NCBI RefSeq assembly: GCF_035918095.1
Contig: NZ_CP109137.1
Coordinates: 1-64,000, forward strand
Length of the DNA stretch: 64,000 nucleotides
DNA from: Streptomyces sp. NBC_01750
Lineage (GTDB): Bacteria > Actinomycetota > Actinomycetes > Streptomycetales > Streptomycetaceae
Reading direction: 5' to 3'
Positions 8,265-17,154 of the stretch are shown piece after piece (within the stretch, counting starts at the first letter, position 1; each line of letters begins with the position of its first letter). The position numbers and the translations under genes are program-made. Below the pieces are notes generated by a model, which was not told where the DNA came from, searched no databases, and saw nothing but the letters and a program-made list of their open reading frames with translations.

Positions 8265-10538
8265 CTACCAGCGCATGTTCAGGGCATCGAGTGCGTGGAT
8301 GCGGTCAGCGGGGAGACGCTCCTTGCGGCGGCGGGCGTTGCTGATCCACTGCCCGAGGCGTACGGGTTCGCCGTCGAGGACTTCGATGTGCCGCTGAGGC
8401 ACATCGAGGTGCCCTTCCCGATGGTGAAAAGCGCGCGCAGCGGCCAGGCCCCTGTCCCAGTTCCGGGCGGCCAATTTGCCTGTGCCGGGGGGCTGTTCAG
8501 CGGTCTGGTTCAGGCCGAGGTCGGCGAGGAGTCGCCATTGCCCGGGGTGGAGGCGCCCGGGGTGGAGGCGTTGGGTGTGCAGCCACTCCCCCAGGCGGTG
8601 TCCGTCGTCGGTGACGAAGTCGCGGGGCACGTCGGTCAGAACATGGCCGGCTTCGCGGTGCCAGCGGGCGGTGTGGAACGCGCGTTGCCAGGTCAGGGAC
8701 CAGAGCGGGTTCCACTGAGGGTCCAGGTCATGCAGGGCTTGGGTGCGGGCGGGGGTGAGCTGGTCGGCTCGTTTGCGCTGGGTGGCGAGCCAGCGGCCGA
8801 GAGCGAATCCGTCATGCTGGTGGTCGACGGGGGCGGCCAGATGGCCGTGGAGCGTTGCGTAGGCAGCCGCGTGGGCGAGGCCTCGTTCCCATGCCTGCTG
8901 GCGTGGGCTCCAGATGATGCCGAGGCGTTCCAGGGCGGTGGCCCGGGCGGTGTCGAGGGCGCCGGTGGTGTGCAGGTGGCGTTGCCAGGTCAGCCATCGG
9001 CCGAGCGGGTAGCCGGTGTCGTCTTCATGGGCCTGGGGGGCGTCGAGGTGGTGGTGGGTGCGGTGGTAGCGGCGGGCGGCTTTCAGGCCGCGGCGCCATT
9101 CGGCGCTTTTGGGGGCGAGGACGCGCAGGGTGAGGGCGAGGGCGACTTCTTCCTCTTGGGTGGGGCGGTCGAAGCGGAGCCAGTCGCCGGGTTCGTCAGA
9201 GGTGAGGGTGGGGCGGTTGGTGCGGGGGTCGGCGAGGCGGGCGGTGAGGCGCTCGTCGTGGGCTCGGAGGGCTTGGACGGTGCGCCACAGGGGGGTGTAG
9301 GCGTCGGCGCCGAGGAGGTCGTCGGGGTCTTCGTCGGGGGTGAGGTAGACGGGGACGATCAGGGTGGCCTTCTTGCCGGCGCCGGGGGGCTGTCGCAGGG
9401 CGCGGCCGACGGCCTGGACGGTGTCGACGGGGCTGTTCTTGGGGTCGGCGAAGACGACGGCGTCGATGGAGGGGACGTCGATGCCTTCGCCCAGGACGCG
9501 GGCGTTGGCGAGGACGGCCGGCTGTTCGGGGTGGGTGTGGGCGGCGAAGTCGAGGAGGATGCGGCGGCGGACGCGGGGCGGGTGGGAGCCGCTGACCCAG
9601 TTCGACCACAAGCCTTCGGGTTGCAGGTCGGCGGGGAGGGCTGCGGCGGTGTCGGGGAGGGTGGTGGCGAAGGCGCGGGCGTCGGCGACCCGGTGGTGGA
9701 ACGTGAGGACGCGGCGCAGGCGGTGGTCGCGGATGGCCCGCAGGACGGCGACCTGACGGCCGGCCAGGCGCAGGCCGTCGACTCCTGCGCCGGGTCCGGT
9801 GGCGAGCCAGTCCCGCAGGTCGGTGTTGTCGACGACGGGGACGAGGATCTGGTAGTCGGCGAGCAGGCCCAGGTCGATGGCGTCGGAGAGGGTGAGGCGG
9901 TAGGCGACAGGGCCGAACAGGGTCTCGTCGTCCATGGAGGCGACGGGGTCGTCGCCTCGGTCGCTGTCGGGGTCCCAGATGCGGGGCGTGGCGGTGAGGT
10001 AGAGGCGGCGGGCGGCGGGGACCTGGTCGTCGTGGTGGATGGCGGCCCAGGCTTTCCCGAGCCGGCCCGCGGTGCGATGCGCCTCGTCAACGACCGCAAG
10101 GTCCCACGCTGGCAGCCGGTGGCTGTGATGGGCGGCCAGCAGGGTGGGCAGCGAGGCGTAGGTGGCATAGACGGTCACCGGCCCGGTGGCGTCGGCCGGG
10201 GTCAGGGCGGCGAGTTCGCCCGGATCCGTGGTCATGGGGATGTCGCCAGCCGAGGGATGCTCGACAGCCTGGCGTGCCGAACAGACCGCCACCGCACGGC
10301 CCTTGCGGCCGGCTGCGTGCCAGGACCGGACCGTCTGGGACAACAGATCCAGCGTCGGCACCAGAACCAGAACCCGGCTGCGGGCGGCGAGGCGTGCGGC
10401 GGTCCGCGCAGCAATGAGCGTCTTACCCGTACCGCAGGCGGCCACCACGCTTGCCCGGGCATGCATGCGCAGCGTCTTGACGGCCGCGGTGACGGCTTCG
10501 GCCTGGTGGGGCCGCAGTTCGAGGTCGGCGGTAGCCAT
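8265..10538 (-). CDS. DEAD/DEAH helicase with helicase-associated repeats
   Basis: This superfamily 2 helicase of about 757 residues has Walker A (ACGTGKT), Walker B DEAH (VVDEAHR), SAT-like LTATPR and motif VI (QAVGRALRQ) in the first 430 residues. The C-terminal 290 residues hold four helicase-associated (HA) repeats, each of the pattern W-x-x-x-L/F...G-H-L...LG-x-W-L/I...R. HA repeats are thought to bind nucleic acid. The ATG at 10538 was chosen over the first in-frame start at 10589. It follows sbcC by 13 or more bases on the same strand, so the three genes probably act together in DNA processing or defence. Confidence 0.85.
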   Translation of the reverse strand: MATADLELRPHQAEAVTAAVKTLRMHARASVVAACGTGKTLIAARTAARLAARSRVLVLVPTLDLLSQTVRSWHAAGRKGRAVAVCSARQAVEHPSAGDIPMTTDPGELAALTPADATGPVTVYATYASLPTLLAAHHSHRLPAWDLAVVDEAHRTAGRLGKAWAAIHHDDQVPAARRLYLTATPRIWDPDSDRGDDPVASMDDETLFGPVAYRLTLSDAIDLGLLADYQILVPVVDNTDLRDWLATGPGAGVDGLRLAGRQVAVLRAIRDHRLRRVLTFHHRVADARAFATTLPDTAAALPADLQPEGLWSNWVSGSHPPRVRRRILLDFAAHTHPEQPAVLANARVLGEGIDVPSIDAVVFADPKNSPVDTVQAVGRALRQPPGAGKKATLIVPVYLTPDEDPDDLLGADAYTPLWRTVQALRAHDERLTARLADPRTNRPTLTSDEPGDWLRFDRPTQEEEVALALTLRVLAPKSAEWRRGLKAARRYHRTHHHLDAPQAHEDDTGYPLGRWLTWQRHLHTTGALDTARATALERLGIIWSPRQQAWERGLAHAAAYATLHGHLAAPVDHQHDGFALGRWLATQRKRADQLTPARTQALHDLDPQWNPLWSLTWQRAFHTARWHREAGHVLTDVPRDFVTDDGHRLGEWLHTQRLHPGRLHPGQWRLLADLGLNQTAEQPPGTGKLAARNWDRGLAAARAFHHREGHLDVPQRHIEVLDGEPVRLGQWISNARRRKERLPADRIHALDALNMRW

Positions 10539-10602
10539 GGGATGCGCCGCTCCGGGGCTGGGCTGGTGGGTGCGGTGGCATTGTTGCACCGCACCCTGAG
10601 GG

Positions 10603-13600
10603 CTATTCGGCTGCTTCGGTAATGAGGGCCAGGGTAGAGCCGCTGGCGGCCTTGCGGACGTGGAGGCGGTGGGTGATGCGGCGGCGCAGTTCGGGGACGT
10701 GGCTGATCAGTCCGACGGTGCGGTCGTGGTCGCGCAGGGAGTCCAGGACGTCGAGGACGTGATGGAGGGTGTCTTCGTCGAGGGTGCCGAAGCCTTCGTC
10801 GATGAAGAGGGTGTCCAGGGCGCGTCCCCCTGCCTCGTGGGTGACGACGTCGGCGAGGCCGAGTGCGAGGGAGAGGGAGGCGAAGAAGGACTCGCCGCCG
10901 GAGAGGGTGTCTGTGTCGCGGTCGCGGCCGGTCCAGGCGTCGGTGATCTTGAGGCCGAGGCCGGAGCGTCCGCCGCGGGATGCCCGGTGGTCACTGTGGG
11001 AGAGGGTGTAGCGGTGGTCGGACATACGGGTCAGGCGGGTGTTGGCAGCGGCGACGACTTGTTCGAGTCGTGCGGCCAGAACGTATGCCTCGAGTTCCAT
11101 GCGGTCGTTGTTGCTGAGTGAGGTGCCGTGGATGAGTTCTTGGAGGTGGTGCACGGTGTCGTAGTCGTCCTGGAGGGGTTCCAGGCGCTGGATGCGGGTG
11201 TCGAGTTCCGTGGTGAGGTGGGTGAGGCTGTCACTGCGGGTGCGGGAGCCTGCCGCGGCGGCGACGGCCTGGGTGTGCTGCTCGGCGGCCCTTTCGCGCA
11301 GGCTGACAGCGGCCTGAAGGTCAGCGGGGGGCTGGGCTGCGGCCTGTACGAGCTCGGGCCTTTCCAGGACGGCGGTGTGAGCAGCGCACTGGTGGCTCCA
11401 CTGCTTGATCTCTCCTTCGACGGTGTGCATCGCATCGTCGTCGAGCAGTGCCTGCTCGACAGCCTGGAGGGTGTCGAAGCCCTGGGCTTGAGCAGCGGTG
11501 GTGGCGTGAGTGATGCGTTCGTCCCGTTCCAGGACGGTGCGGGTGGTGGTGGCGGCGGCTTCGCTTGCGGTCTTGAGCTGGTCAGCGCTGTGGGTGAGCT
11601 CGGTGACGCGCGCGGCTACCGTGGGAGCGCCTTCGCGTACGGCGTCGAGCTTGGTGGTGAGGTCCTTCAGCCGTGCAGCGGCGTGGTCGTAGTCAGCGTT
11701 GCGCGCTGAGAGCTGTTCGCCGGCTGTGGTGTCCTTGCGGGTCATCTCGGCCTGTTCGCGTTCCAGGGCTGCGAGTTCTTCGGACGCTGGGCCGAAGTCG
11801 GCCGCTTGCTTGAGGGCCTGTGTCAGTTCCTCCTCAAGGGCGCGGCACTGGGCTTGGATGTCTGCCAGGGGGGCGTCGCCGGCCTCTCCGGCTGCTGATG
11901 CTGCTTGTTCCCGGGCCTGCTGCAGCGTGGTGGTGACGGCCTGCTCGTCCTGCTGGGCCTTGAGGTGTCGGGCTTCGGCAGCCTGTTCATCGGCGCGGGT
12001 CGGCTGGCCCGGGTGCGGGGCAGCCGGTGCGGGGTGCGTGCAGGATCCGCAGACCGGGCAGGGGGCCTCGTCTTCGAGGCTCGCGGCGAGCTCGGCCGCC
12101 ATGCCTTCGGTACGCTGGCGCCGGATGTCGATGTGAGCCGTGGCGGCCTCAGCGGTGACGGTGCGGGCGGTGGCCAGGTGCTGCTCGGCCTCGGTCACGG
12201 CGGCGAGATGGGTGTCGCGCTGTTCGGCTGCTTTCACGCGCCGGCGTACGTCTTCGAGGGTGGTTGCGTGGTGGCGGCTGTCGCCCTCGGCGCTGCGGGC
12301 GGCGTCCATGCGGCCGGTGAGGGCTGTGCGGCGGGCGGGCGCCTGCTCGAGCCATGTGCGGGCCTCGCGCTGCTCGGTGGCGGATTCCACACGCTCGGCG
12401 TCGAGATGTTCGAGGTCGGCAGCGAGCTGCTGAACAGTTGCTTCCTCGGGAAGGAGTTCCTCGGCGACGGCGGCCTGGGCGCGCAGTTGCCGTTCGGCAG
12501 CAGTGAGTTGATCGGCCGTGGCCGCGGCGTGGCCGGAGGTCAGAGGGCTGCGGGCGCCGGCTTCGTCGCGGGCGGCGCGGTCGTGCTCGGCAATCGCTGT
12601 GTTCGCCGCGTGGACGACAGCAGCAAGTTTGCCCGCCCGGCGGCCCTGGGCGAGCTGGTCGTTCAGTTCCTGCTGTCGGGGTGCCTTCTGCTGGAGCAGC
12701 TCGAGCTGCTCTTGGGCACTGCGGTGCTCGCTCTGCTGCTGGTGGAGTGTGCGGACGGTGAGTTCGAGATCCTGCTGGATGCTCAGGTCGGTGGCTGTCT
12801 TCGCTGTTTGCTCGGTCTTTCCCTCCAGGTCCGCTGCTGCAGCCTGTGCCAGGGCGGTGGCCCAGCTGCGGACAGGCCCGGTCAGGGTGTGCGCATCGTC
12901 GCTGGTGGGGTCTGGGTGTTCGTGGTCGAGGTCGCCTGCGGCTTGGTGGATGCGCTCGATCAGGCTGGTCACTTCGCTGCGGGCTGCTGTGAGGGTCTTC
13001 CCCGCCTCCCGGCTGCGCTCGAGGAGCCAGCGGTCGATGTAGGCGAAGCGGCCGGTGCGGAAGAGCTTTCCGAGGAGTTCTCTGCGCTCGGGGGCCTTGG
13101 CGCGCAGGAATTGAGTGAACTGGTTCTGCGGCAGGAGAACGACTTGGCAGAACTGGTCGCGGCTCATGCCCAGCAGCGTGAGGATCGCGTCGCCGGCCTC
13201 TTGGTGGGATTTGCTGGACGCCTCCCACTTGCCTTGTCCCGAGACGTCGTCGTGCTTCCACTCGCGCAGCGTGGTTTGCGCGCTCTGGGTGGTGGTTCCC
13301 GTTCCCCGGGTCTTGGGCCTGGTCTGCTGCGGGGTTCGGGTGATCTCCAGGCGGCGGCCGGAGAGTGTGACCTCGAGCGTCACTTCGGTGAGCAGGTGCT
13401 CCGGGGCGTGGTGACTGCGCAGCAGCAGGTCCAGGTCGCCTGGGGGTTTGCCGTACAGGGCGTAGCAGATGGCGGCGAAGACTGTGCTCTTGCCAGCGCC
13501 GGTGTCGCCGTGGAGGAGGAAGAGGCCGTCGGTGCACAGGGAGTCGAAGTCGATGGTGTGGGTTCCTGCGAAGGGGCCGAAGGCCTGCAGGGTGAGGCTG

Positions 13601-13611
13601 TGCAGGCGCAT
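10603..13611 (-). CDS. sbcC: SbcC/Rad50-like nuclease ATPase subunit
   Basis: The 1002-residue SMC-like ATPase has an N-terminal Walker A (GDTGAGKST), a long coiled coil and a zinc hook near residue 515 (CPVCGSC). The second coiled coil is followed by the C-terminal signature TLSGGESFF and Walker B LFIDEGFGTLD. Together with SbcD it cuts hairpins and blocked DNA ends. Its ATG directly abuts the SbcD stop (TAAATG), so the pair is translationally coupled. No defects are seen. Confidence 0.95.
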   Translation of the reverse strand: MRLHSLTLQAFGPFAGTHTIDFDSLCTDGLFLLHGDTGAGKSTVFAAICYALYGKPPGDLDLLLRSHHAPEHLLTEVTLEVTLSGRRLEITRTPQQTRPKTRGTGTTTQSAQTTLREWKHDDVSGQGKWEASSKSHQEAGDAILTLLGMSRDQFCQVVLLPQNQFTQFLRAKAPERRELLGKLFRTGRFAYIDRWLLERSREAGKTLTAARSEVTSLIERIHQAAGDLDHEHPDPTSDDAHTLTGPVRSWATALAQAAAADLEGKTEQTAKTATDLSIQQDLELTVRTLHQQQSEHRSAQEQLELLQQKAPRQQELNDQLAQGRRAGKLAAVVHAANTAIAEHDRAARDEAGARSPLTSGHAAATADQLTAAERQLRAQAAVAEELLPEEATVQQLAADLEHLDAERVESATEQREARTWLEQAPARRTALTGRMDAARSAEGDSRHHATTLEDVRRRVKAAEQRDTHLAAVTEAEQHLATARTVTAEAATAHIDIRRQRTEGMAAELAASLEDEAPCPVCGSCTHPAPAAPHPGQPTRADEQAAEARHLKAQQDEQAVTTTLQQAREQAASAAGEAGDAPLADIQAQCRALEEELTQALKQAADFGPASEELAALEREQAEMTRKDTTAGEQLSARNADYDHAAARLKDLTTKLDAVREGAPTVAARVTELTHSADQLKTASEAAATTTRTVLERDERITHATTAAQAQGFDTLQAVEQALLDDDAMHTVEGEIKQWSHQCAAHTAVLERPELVQAAAQPPADLQAAVSLRERAAEQHTQAVAAAAGSRTRSDSLTHLTTELDTRIQRLEPLQDDYDTVHHLQELIHGTSLSNNDRMELEAYVLAARLEQVVAAANTRLTRMSDHRYTLSHSDHRASRGGRSGLGLKITDAWTGRDRDTDTLSGGESFFASLSLALGLADVVTHEAGGRALDTLFIDEGFGTLDEDTLHHVLDVLDSLRDHDRTVGLISHVPELRRRITHRLHVRKAASGSTLALITEAAE

Positions 13612-14781
13612 TTAGACAGTCACCTCTTGCGCGGCGTGGATGCGGGATGCCTCGACGGCCTGGCGCAGCAGGTCGTGCTCGGCGGGGGTGGGGTCGGTGC
13701 CACGGACCTTTTTGACGAAGTCGCAGGCAACCTCGAAGTCGGTGCGTCCCTCGAGGCGTTGGGTGTAGGTGGGCCTGTCCCCCGGTTGGGCTGTGTCCGG
13801 GCGTTTGTGCAGGAGCTGCATGGTGTGCGGGAAACGGCGCCGCAGCTTGGCCATGGGCTCGTAGGGAAGGGCGGGGTCCGTGAGGGTGACCTGCAGCCAG
13901 GATTCGGTCAGGTGCTCGTGGGCGGGGTTGGTGAGCAGGTCTTGGAAGGTGCCCTTCAGGCAGGCGAGGGGGCGTGGCACGGGGGTGGGCACGGGGGTGA
14001 GGGTGACGGTGGAGTCGCCGTGCAGGTCGACCACGGTGAGGGTCTTGGTGTGGTCGGACTCGGAGAAGGAGTACGCGAGGGGTGATCCGCTGTAGTGGAT
14101 GCGGTCGCTGATGGTCTGGGCTCCGTGGAGGTGGCCGAGTGCGACGTAGTCGAGTCCGTCGAAGGCGCTCGTGGAGACGTAGTCGAGGCCGCCGACGGTG
14201 ATGTCGCGCTCGCTGGTGCAGGGCTTGGCGTCGGCTACGAAGGCGTGTGCCAAGGCGACTGAGCGCGTCCCGGTCGGGTAGGTGGCGAGGTCGGCTCGGA
14301 TGCGGTCCAGTGCCGCTGTGAGCACTGCCTGGTGGGTCTTGTCGGCCTCGAGTTCGTCGCGGGTCAGCGAGGGCTCCAGGTAGGGAATGCCGTAGATGGC
14401 GACGGTGCCGTGCTCGTCGTCCAGCAGAACGGGAGTGGTGCAGGCGGTGGCCGGGTCGGTGCGCAGGTGGACACCGGCGCGGGCGAGGAGCCGTGAGCCG
14501 ACTCCGAGCCGGTGGGCGGAGTCGTGGTTGCCGCTGATCATGATGATCGGCAGGCGGAGATCGGCCAGCTGGTTCAGGGCGTCGTTGAACAGCCGTACGG
14601 CGTCCAGGCTGGGGATCGCGCGGTCGTAGATGTCTCCTGCTACCAGGATCGCGTCGACCTGCTGCTCGCGTGCGGTGTCGTGCACGTGAGTGAGGAAGGT
14701 GCGCTGGGCGTCGGTCAAGTCTGCTTCGTGGAACCGGCGGCCCAGGTGCCAGTCCGAAGTGTGCAGGAACCTCATGAGCAC
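13612..14781 (-). CDS. sbcD: SbcD/Mre11-like exonuclease subunit
   Basis: The 389-residue metallophosphoesterase shows the family motifs in order: HTSDWHLG, VAGDIYDR, SGNHDS and a later GLDYVALGHLHG. These ligate the two metal ions of the nuclease site. It may start at GTG 14781 or ATG 14775. It is first in an operon with sbcC and the HA-repeat helicase. Confidence 0.95.
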   Translation of the reverse strand: MLMRFLHTSDWHLGRRFHEADLTDAQRTFLTHVHDTAREQQVDAILVAGDIYDRAIPSLDAVRLFNDALNQLADLRLPIIMISGNHDSAHRLGVGSRLLARAGVHLRTDPATACTTPVLLDDEHGTVAIYGIPYLEPSLTRDELEADKTHQAVLTAALDRIRADLATYPTGTRSVALAHAFVADAKPCTSERDITVGGLDYVSTSAFDGLDYVALGHLHGAQTISDRIHYSGSPLAYSFSESDHTKTLTVVDLHGDSTVTLTPVPTPVPRPLACLKGTFQDLLTNPAHEHLTESWLQVTLTDPALPYEPMAKLRRRFPHTMQLLHKRPDTAQPGDRPTYTQRLEGRTDFEVACDFVKKVRGTDPTPAEHDLLRQAVEASRIHAAQEVTV

Positions 14782-14939
14782 AGACCGTAACCATCTGCGC
14801 AGACGTTACGGATGGTTTTCCGGATAAACGGATTCCCATATGCGGGTATGCCAGCAGTTGAGGGAAGGTTTCTCCTCTTGGGCGGCAGCCCTCCGCAACG
14901 CGGGCGGGTGCCAGGCGATTGTCAGTGGCAGGAGGGAAG

Positions 14940-15155
14940 ATGAGCAGTGGGGGAAGGGAGAAGGACATGTCCTCACCGCATTCTGCTCAGCGTGTGCTGG
15001 CGCCTGGCGGCTGCCGGTGGTGCGGCATCGAGGCGCGCGGACATGCCCGGCAATGGGTTGCGGAGGCAGGCTGGCATGCCTGGACGGCGCCCACGGCCGA
15101 GCAGCGTAAAGAACGAATGCGCGGGCGGCGGAGCCACCGGCAGACGGGTCAGTGA
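14940..15155 (+). CDS. Hypothetical small Cys/His protein
   Basis: The ATG follows GGAGGGA. The 71-residue product has a CRWCG knuckle followed by several His residues (GIEARGHARQWV, then GWHAWTAPTAEQRKERM) and ends basic, a pattern common in small Streptomyces zinc-ribbon-like proteins. A second ATG at 14967 also has a fair ribosome site, so the start is not settled. It is divergent from sbcD and convergent with the nuclease fragment. Confidence 0.55.
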   Translation: MSSGGREKDMSSPHSAQRVLAPGGCRWCGIEARGHARQWVAEAGWHAWTAPTAEQRKERMRGRRSHRQTGQ

Positions 15156-15800
15156 GCCAACTGCTGCAACTGGGCGAAGACCTCACGTAGTTGCTGCGGC
15201 ACGTCCTCTGCGCCTTGGAGAGTGGTGGTGAGGCTGTAGAGCATGTCGGGTTTGCCGCTGGGGCTCCGCTCCTGTGCCTGGTCCCTGATCATGCGGAAGA
15301 CGCCTTCACTGAACCTCTTGCCGTCGCGGTGTGCGGCGAAGTCGTCGGGGCTCCAGGTTTGCGGAGCAGGGCGGGGCCAGTGCTGGTTCGCCGCCACGGT
15401 CCACTGTTCGTCGGTGGAGAGCTCTTCGAGTTCGTTGCGCCCCTGGGCTTCACCGACGTAGGACACCTGGGTTGCAAGGTCGAGGCCGGCGCGGCGCAGC
15501 CTCTCGTCTTTGAGGAGTTTGTTGTTGCGGCTGTCGGCGTCGATCATGAGCATGACGGTGCGCTGGTGCTTGACGAGGTAACGGGCGAGGTGCAGGGCGC
15601 CTTCGTTGTTCTCGCAGGCCCAGAGGGCAATACCGGCGGCCTGCAGTGACAGGCCTTGTGAGAGCCGGAACAGCAGGGGAATGCTCTGTTGCTCAGTTTC
15701 TCCCTCCACGGCGAGGAAGCAGCGTTCATGGAGGAGGACTGAGTTGCGCAGTCCCAGCCCAGGCTTGATGATGCGCGGGTGGGTGGCGCTGATCTGGGAA
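15149..15800 (-). pseudogene. TOPRIM (OLD-family) nuclease, C-terminal fragment
   Basis: The C-terminal part reads as an OLD-type TOPRIM domain: CFLAVEGETEQQSIPLL holds the catalytic Glu, and MLMIDADSRNN the DxD metal-binding pair. OLD nucleases have an N-terminal ABC ATPase that is absent here. Upstream, the same open frame (to 15934) passes directly into transposase-like sequence, so the gene seems cut by an insertion and only its last 210 or so codons remain. It could still be expressed as a fusion. It ends next to the small Cys/His gene. Confidence 0.6.
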
Positions 15801-15990
15801 AGCAGGTGGATTCCGCCGGCGTTGTCGGAGACGCTGGCTGCGGTGACCGCGCAGGAGCAGGCCGAGGGTGTCGATACCGAGGTGGCGTTTGCGGCCGACG
15901 ATTCCTTTGCCGGCATCGGTGCCCTGATCTCCATCGGCTGCGGCTACACGATGCAGGTCTACCTGTGCGCTGAATCCTTCGACCACCCTC
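15750..15990 (-). mobile_element. IS5-family transposase remnant
   Basis: Minus-strand frames contain DAGKGIVGRKRHLGIDTLG and, after a frame change, TAASVSDNAGGIHLL and ATHPRI, a stretch typical of the central catalytic region of IS5-type DDE transposases. Only this internal piece is present. It joins the TOPRIM fragment in frame near 15780, which marks the junction where the nuclease gene was truncated. Confidence 0.6.
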
Positions 15991-16004
15991 ATCTGCAGGT
16001 CATG

Positions 16005-16398
16005 CAGTAGACCCAGCGAGGAGCCCTGGCTCCCCTACACGGCAGTTCATTTCGACTCGGGCTACGGCCGTCTGCGAAGCGTGCGGCCCACTGACCAGCA
16101 GAGATCGGGACAAGGGCAAGGCCCAGGCGCGGCGGCCCGAGTTCGGTACGTCCAGGGCGCTTTCTACGTGAAGGCGGCACCGAAAGTACCGATCCGCGGC
16201 GACGCCACCTACCGCTGGGCCCGAGCTCGCGAGCGATCGTGAAGCGCTGCCGGAGTTCTGAGTGGTGTCATTCACGCCGATCACTGGCGACTGTCCCTCC
16301 CGCCGGAGGAGCATGCCAGGTAACGTCGCCATCCTCGAAGGGGCACCTACCCCAGGTCGCCGTGGCTGGTCTCGTAGCGCCACGTACACCGGTCTCTT
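16005..16398. other. Gene-less stretch downstream of the RiPP operon
   Basis: No protein-like reading frame stands out on either strand. It lies between the transposase remnant and the end of the methyltransferase gene and may be more mobile-element debris. Confidence 0.35.
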
Positions 16399-17151
16399 CT
16401 AGATGGGCGTCGCCCGCAGCCAGGTCCTGTCGCTCGTTAGGAACTCCTCAAGGCGAAGCGAGGAATCGCGCAGACATTCAGCCAGGTCGTCATCGCTGAG
16501 CTTCTGCACCCATATCTGCTGGGTCCATATATGGCCGTCGACGTGGTATTCGAGAACGCCTCCCACCACGTTGTCAGGGCACTGCTCAATGTCCCGCACG
16601 ATAAAACGGTTCTTACCGGCTCTGCGGTCGATCGGGTCTCTCAGGAAGGACGGGTCGTGCCTCTGTATAACGATCGAACCACCCGGGCGTACATGATGGC
16701 GGCAGGTATCCAGCATACTTTTACGCGCCACGACGTTGATGGTATTGATGAGCTGCGAGGCAAGCACGACTCCATCAAACGAGGAAGCCGCCAATCGCAG
16801 GCCCTCGATCGAAGAATGGATCTTCTCGACGGGGGAAAGAACGTTGAGCGCCGGGAACCCGTCGAGCATGTCACGGGACTCGTCGACCGCGACGACCTCG
16901 TGGCCAAGGCTGGCCAGGGCGCGAGTGACGCGTCCGGCTCCGCAGCCGAGCTCCAGGATGCGGGAAGGTACGAGCACTGCGGAGCTGACGATCTCTGCTT
17001 CCCCCTGGGGGGCAAGACGGGTGTACAACGCGACAGGACTTCCGTCCCGCGCGATGGGCCCGTCCCCCCGACCGGATTGACGCCTTCGCTCCTGACCGCC
17101 CGGGTGCGTGCCGAAATTGCCCTGATGAGCCACGGTGTGGGTGCCTTCCAT
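16399..17151 (-). CDS. Class I SAM-dependent methyltransferase
   Basis: The 250-residue protein has a Rossmann methyltransferase core: motif I ILELGCGAGRVTRAL, then VVAVDES at the end of strand 2, and RPGGSIVIQRHDP. The C-terminal part (EYHVDGHIWTQQIWVQ) resembles small-molecule methyltransferases. It begins three bases after the ATP-grasp stop (TGACGGATG) and ends the pentapeptide operon, so the crosslinked peptide or its extension is the likely substrate. The substrate is inference. Confidence 0.85.
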   Translation of the reverse strand: MEGTHTVAHQGNFGTHPGGQERRRQSGRGDGPIARDGSPVALYTRLAPQGEAEIVSSAVLVPSRILELGCGAGRVTRALASLGHEVVAVDESRDMLDGFPALNVLSPVEKIHSSIEGLRLAASSFDGVVLASQLINTINVVARKSMLDTCRHHVRPGGSIVIQRHDPSFLRDPIDRRAGKNRFIVRDIEQCPDNVVGGVLEYHVDGHIWTQQIWVQKLSDDDLAECLRDSSLRLEEFLTSDRTWLRATPI

Positions 17152-17154
17152 CCG

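Noticed and set aside
8295..10622. Plus-strand frame as long as the helicase gene
   Set aside because: A long open antisense frame produced by high-GC codon bias; it is glycine- and valine-rich with no motifs.
12149..14968. Very long minus-strand frame across sbcC and sbcD
   Set aside because: It is rich in Arg, Pro and His and overlaps two genes with complete conserved motifs in other frames.
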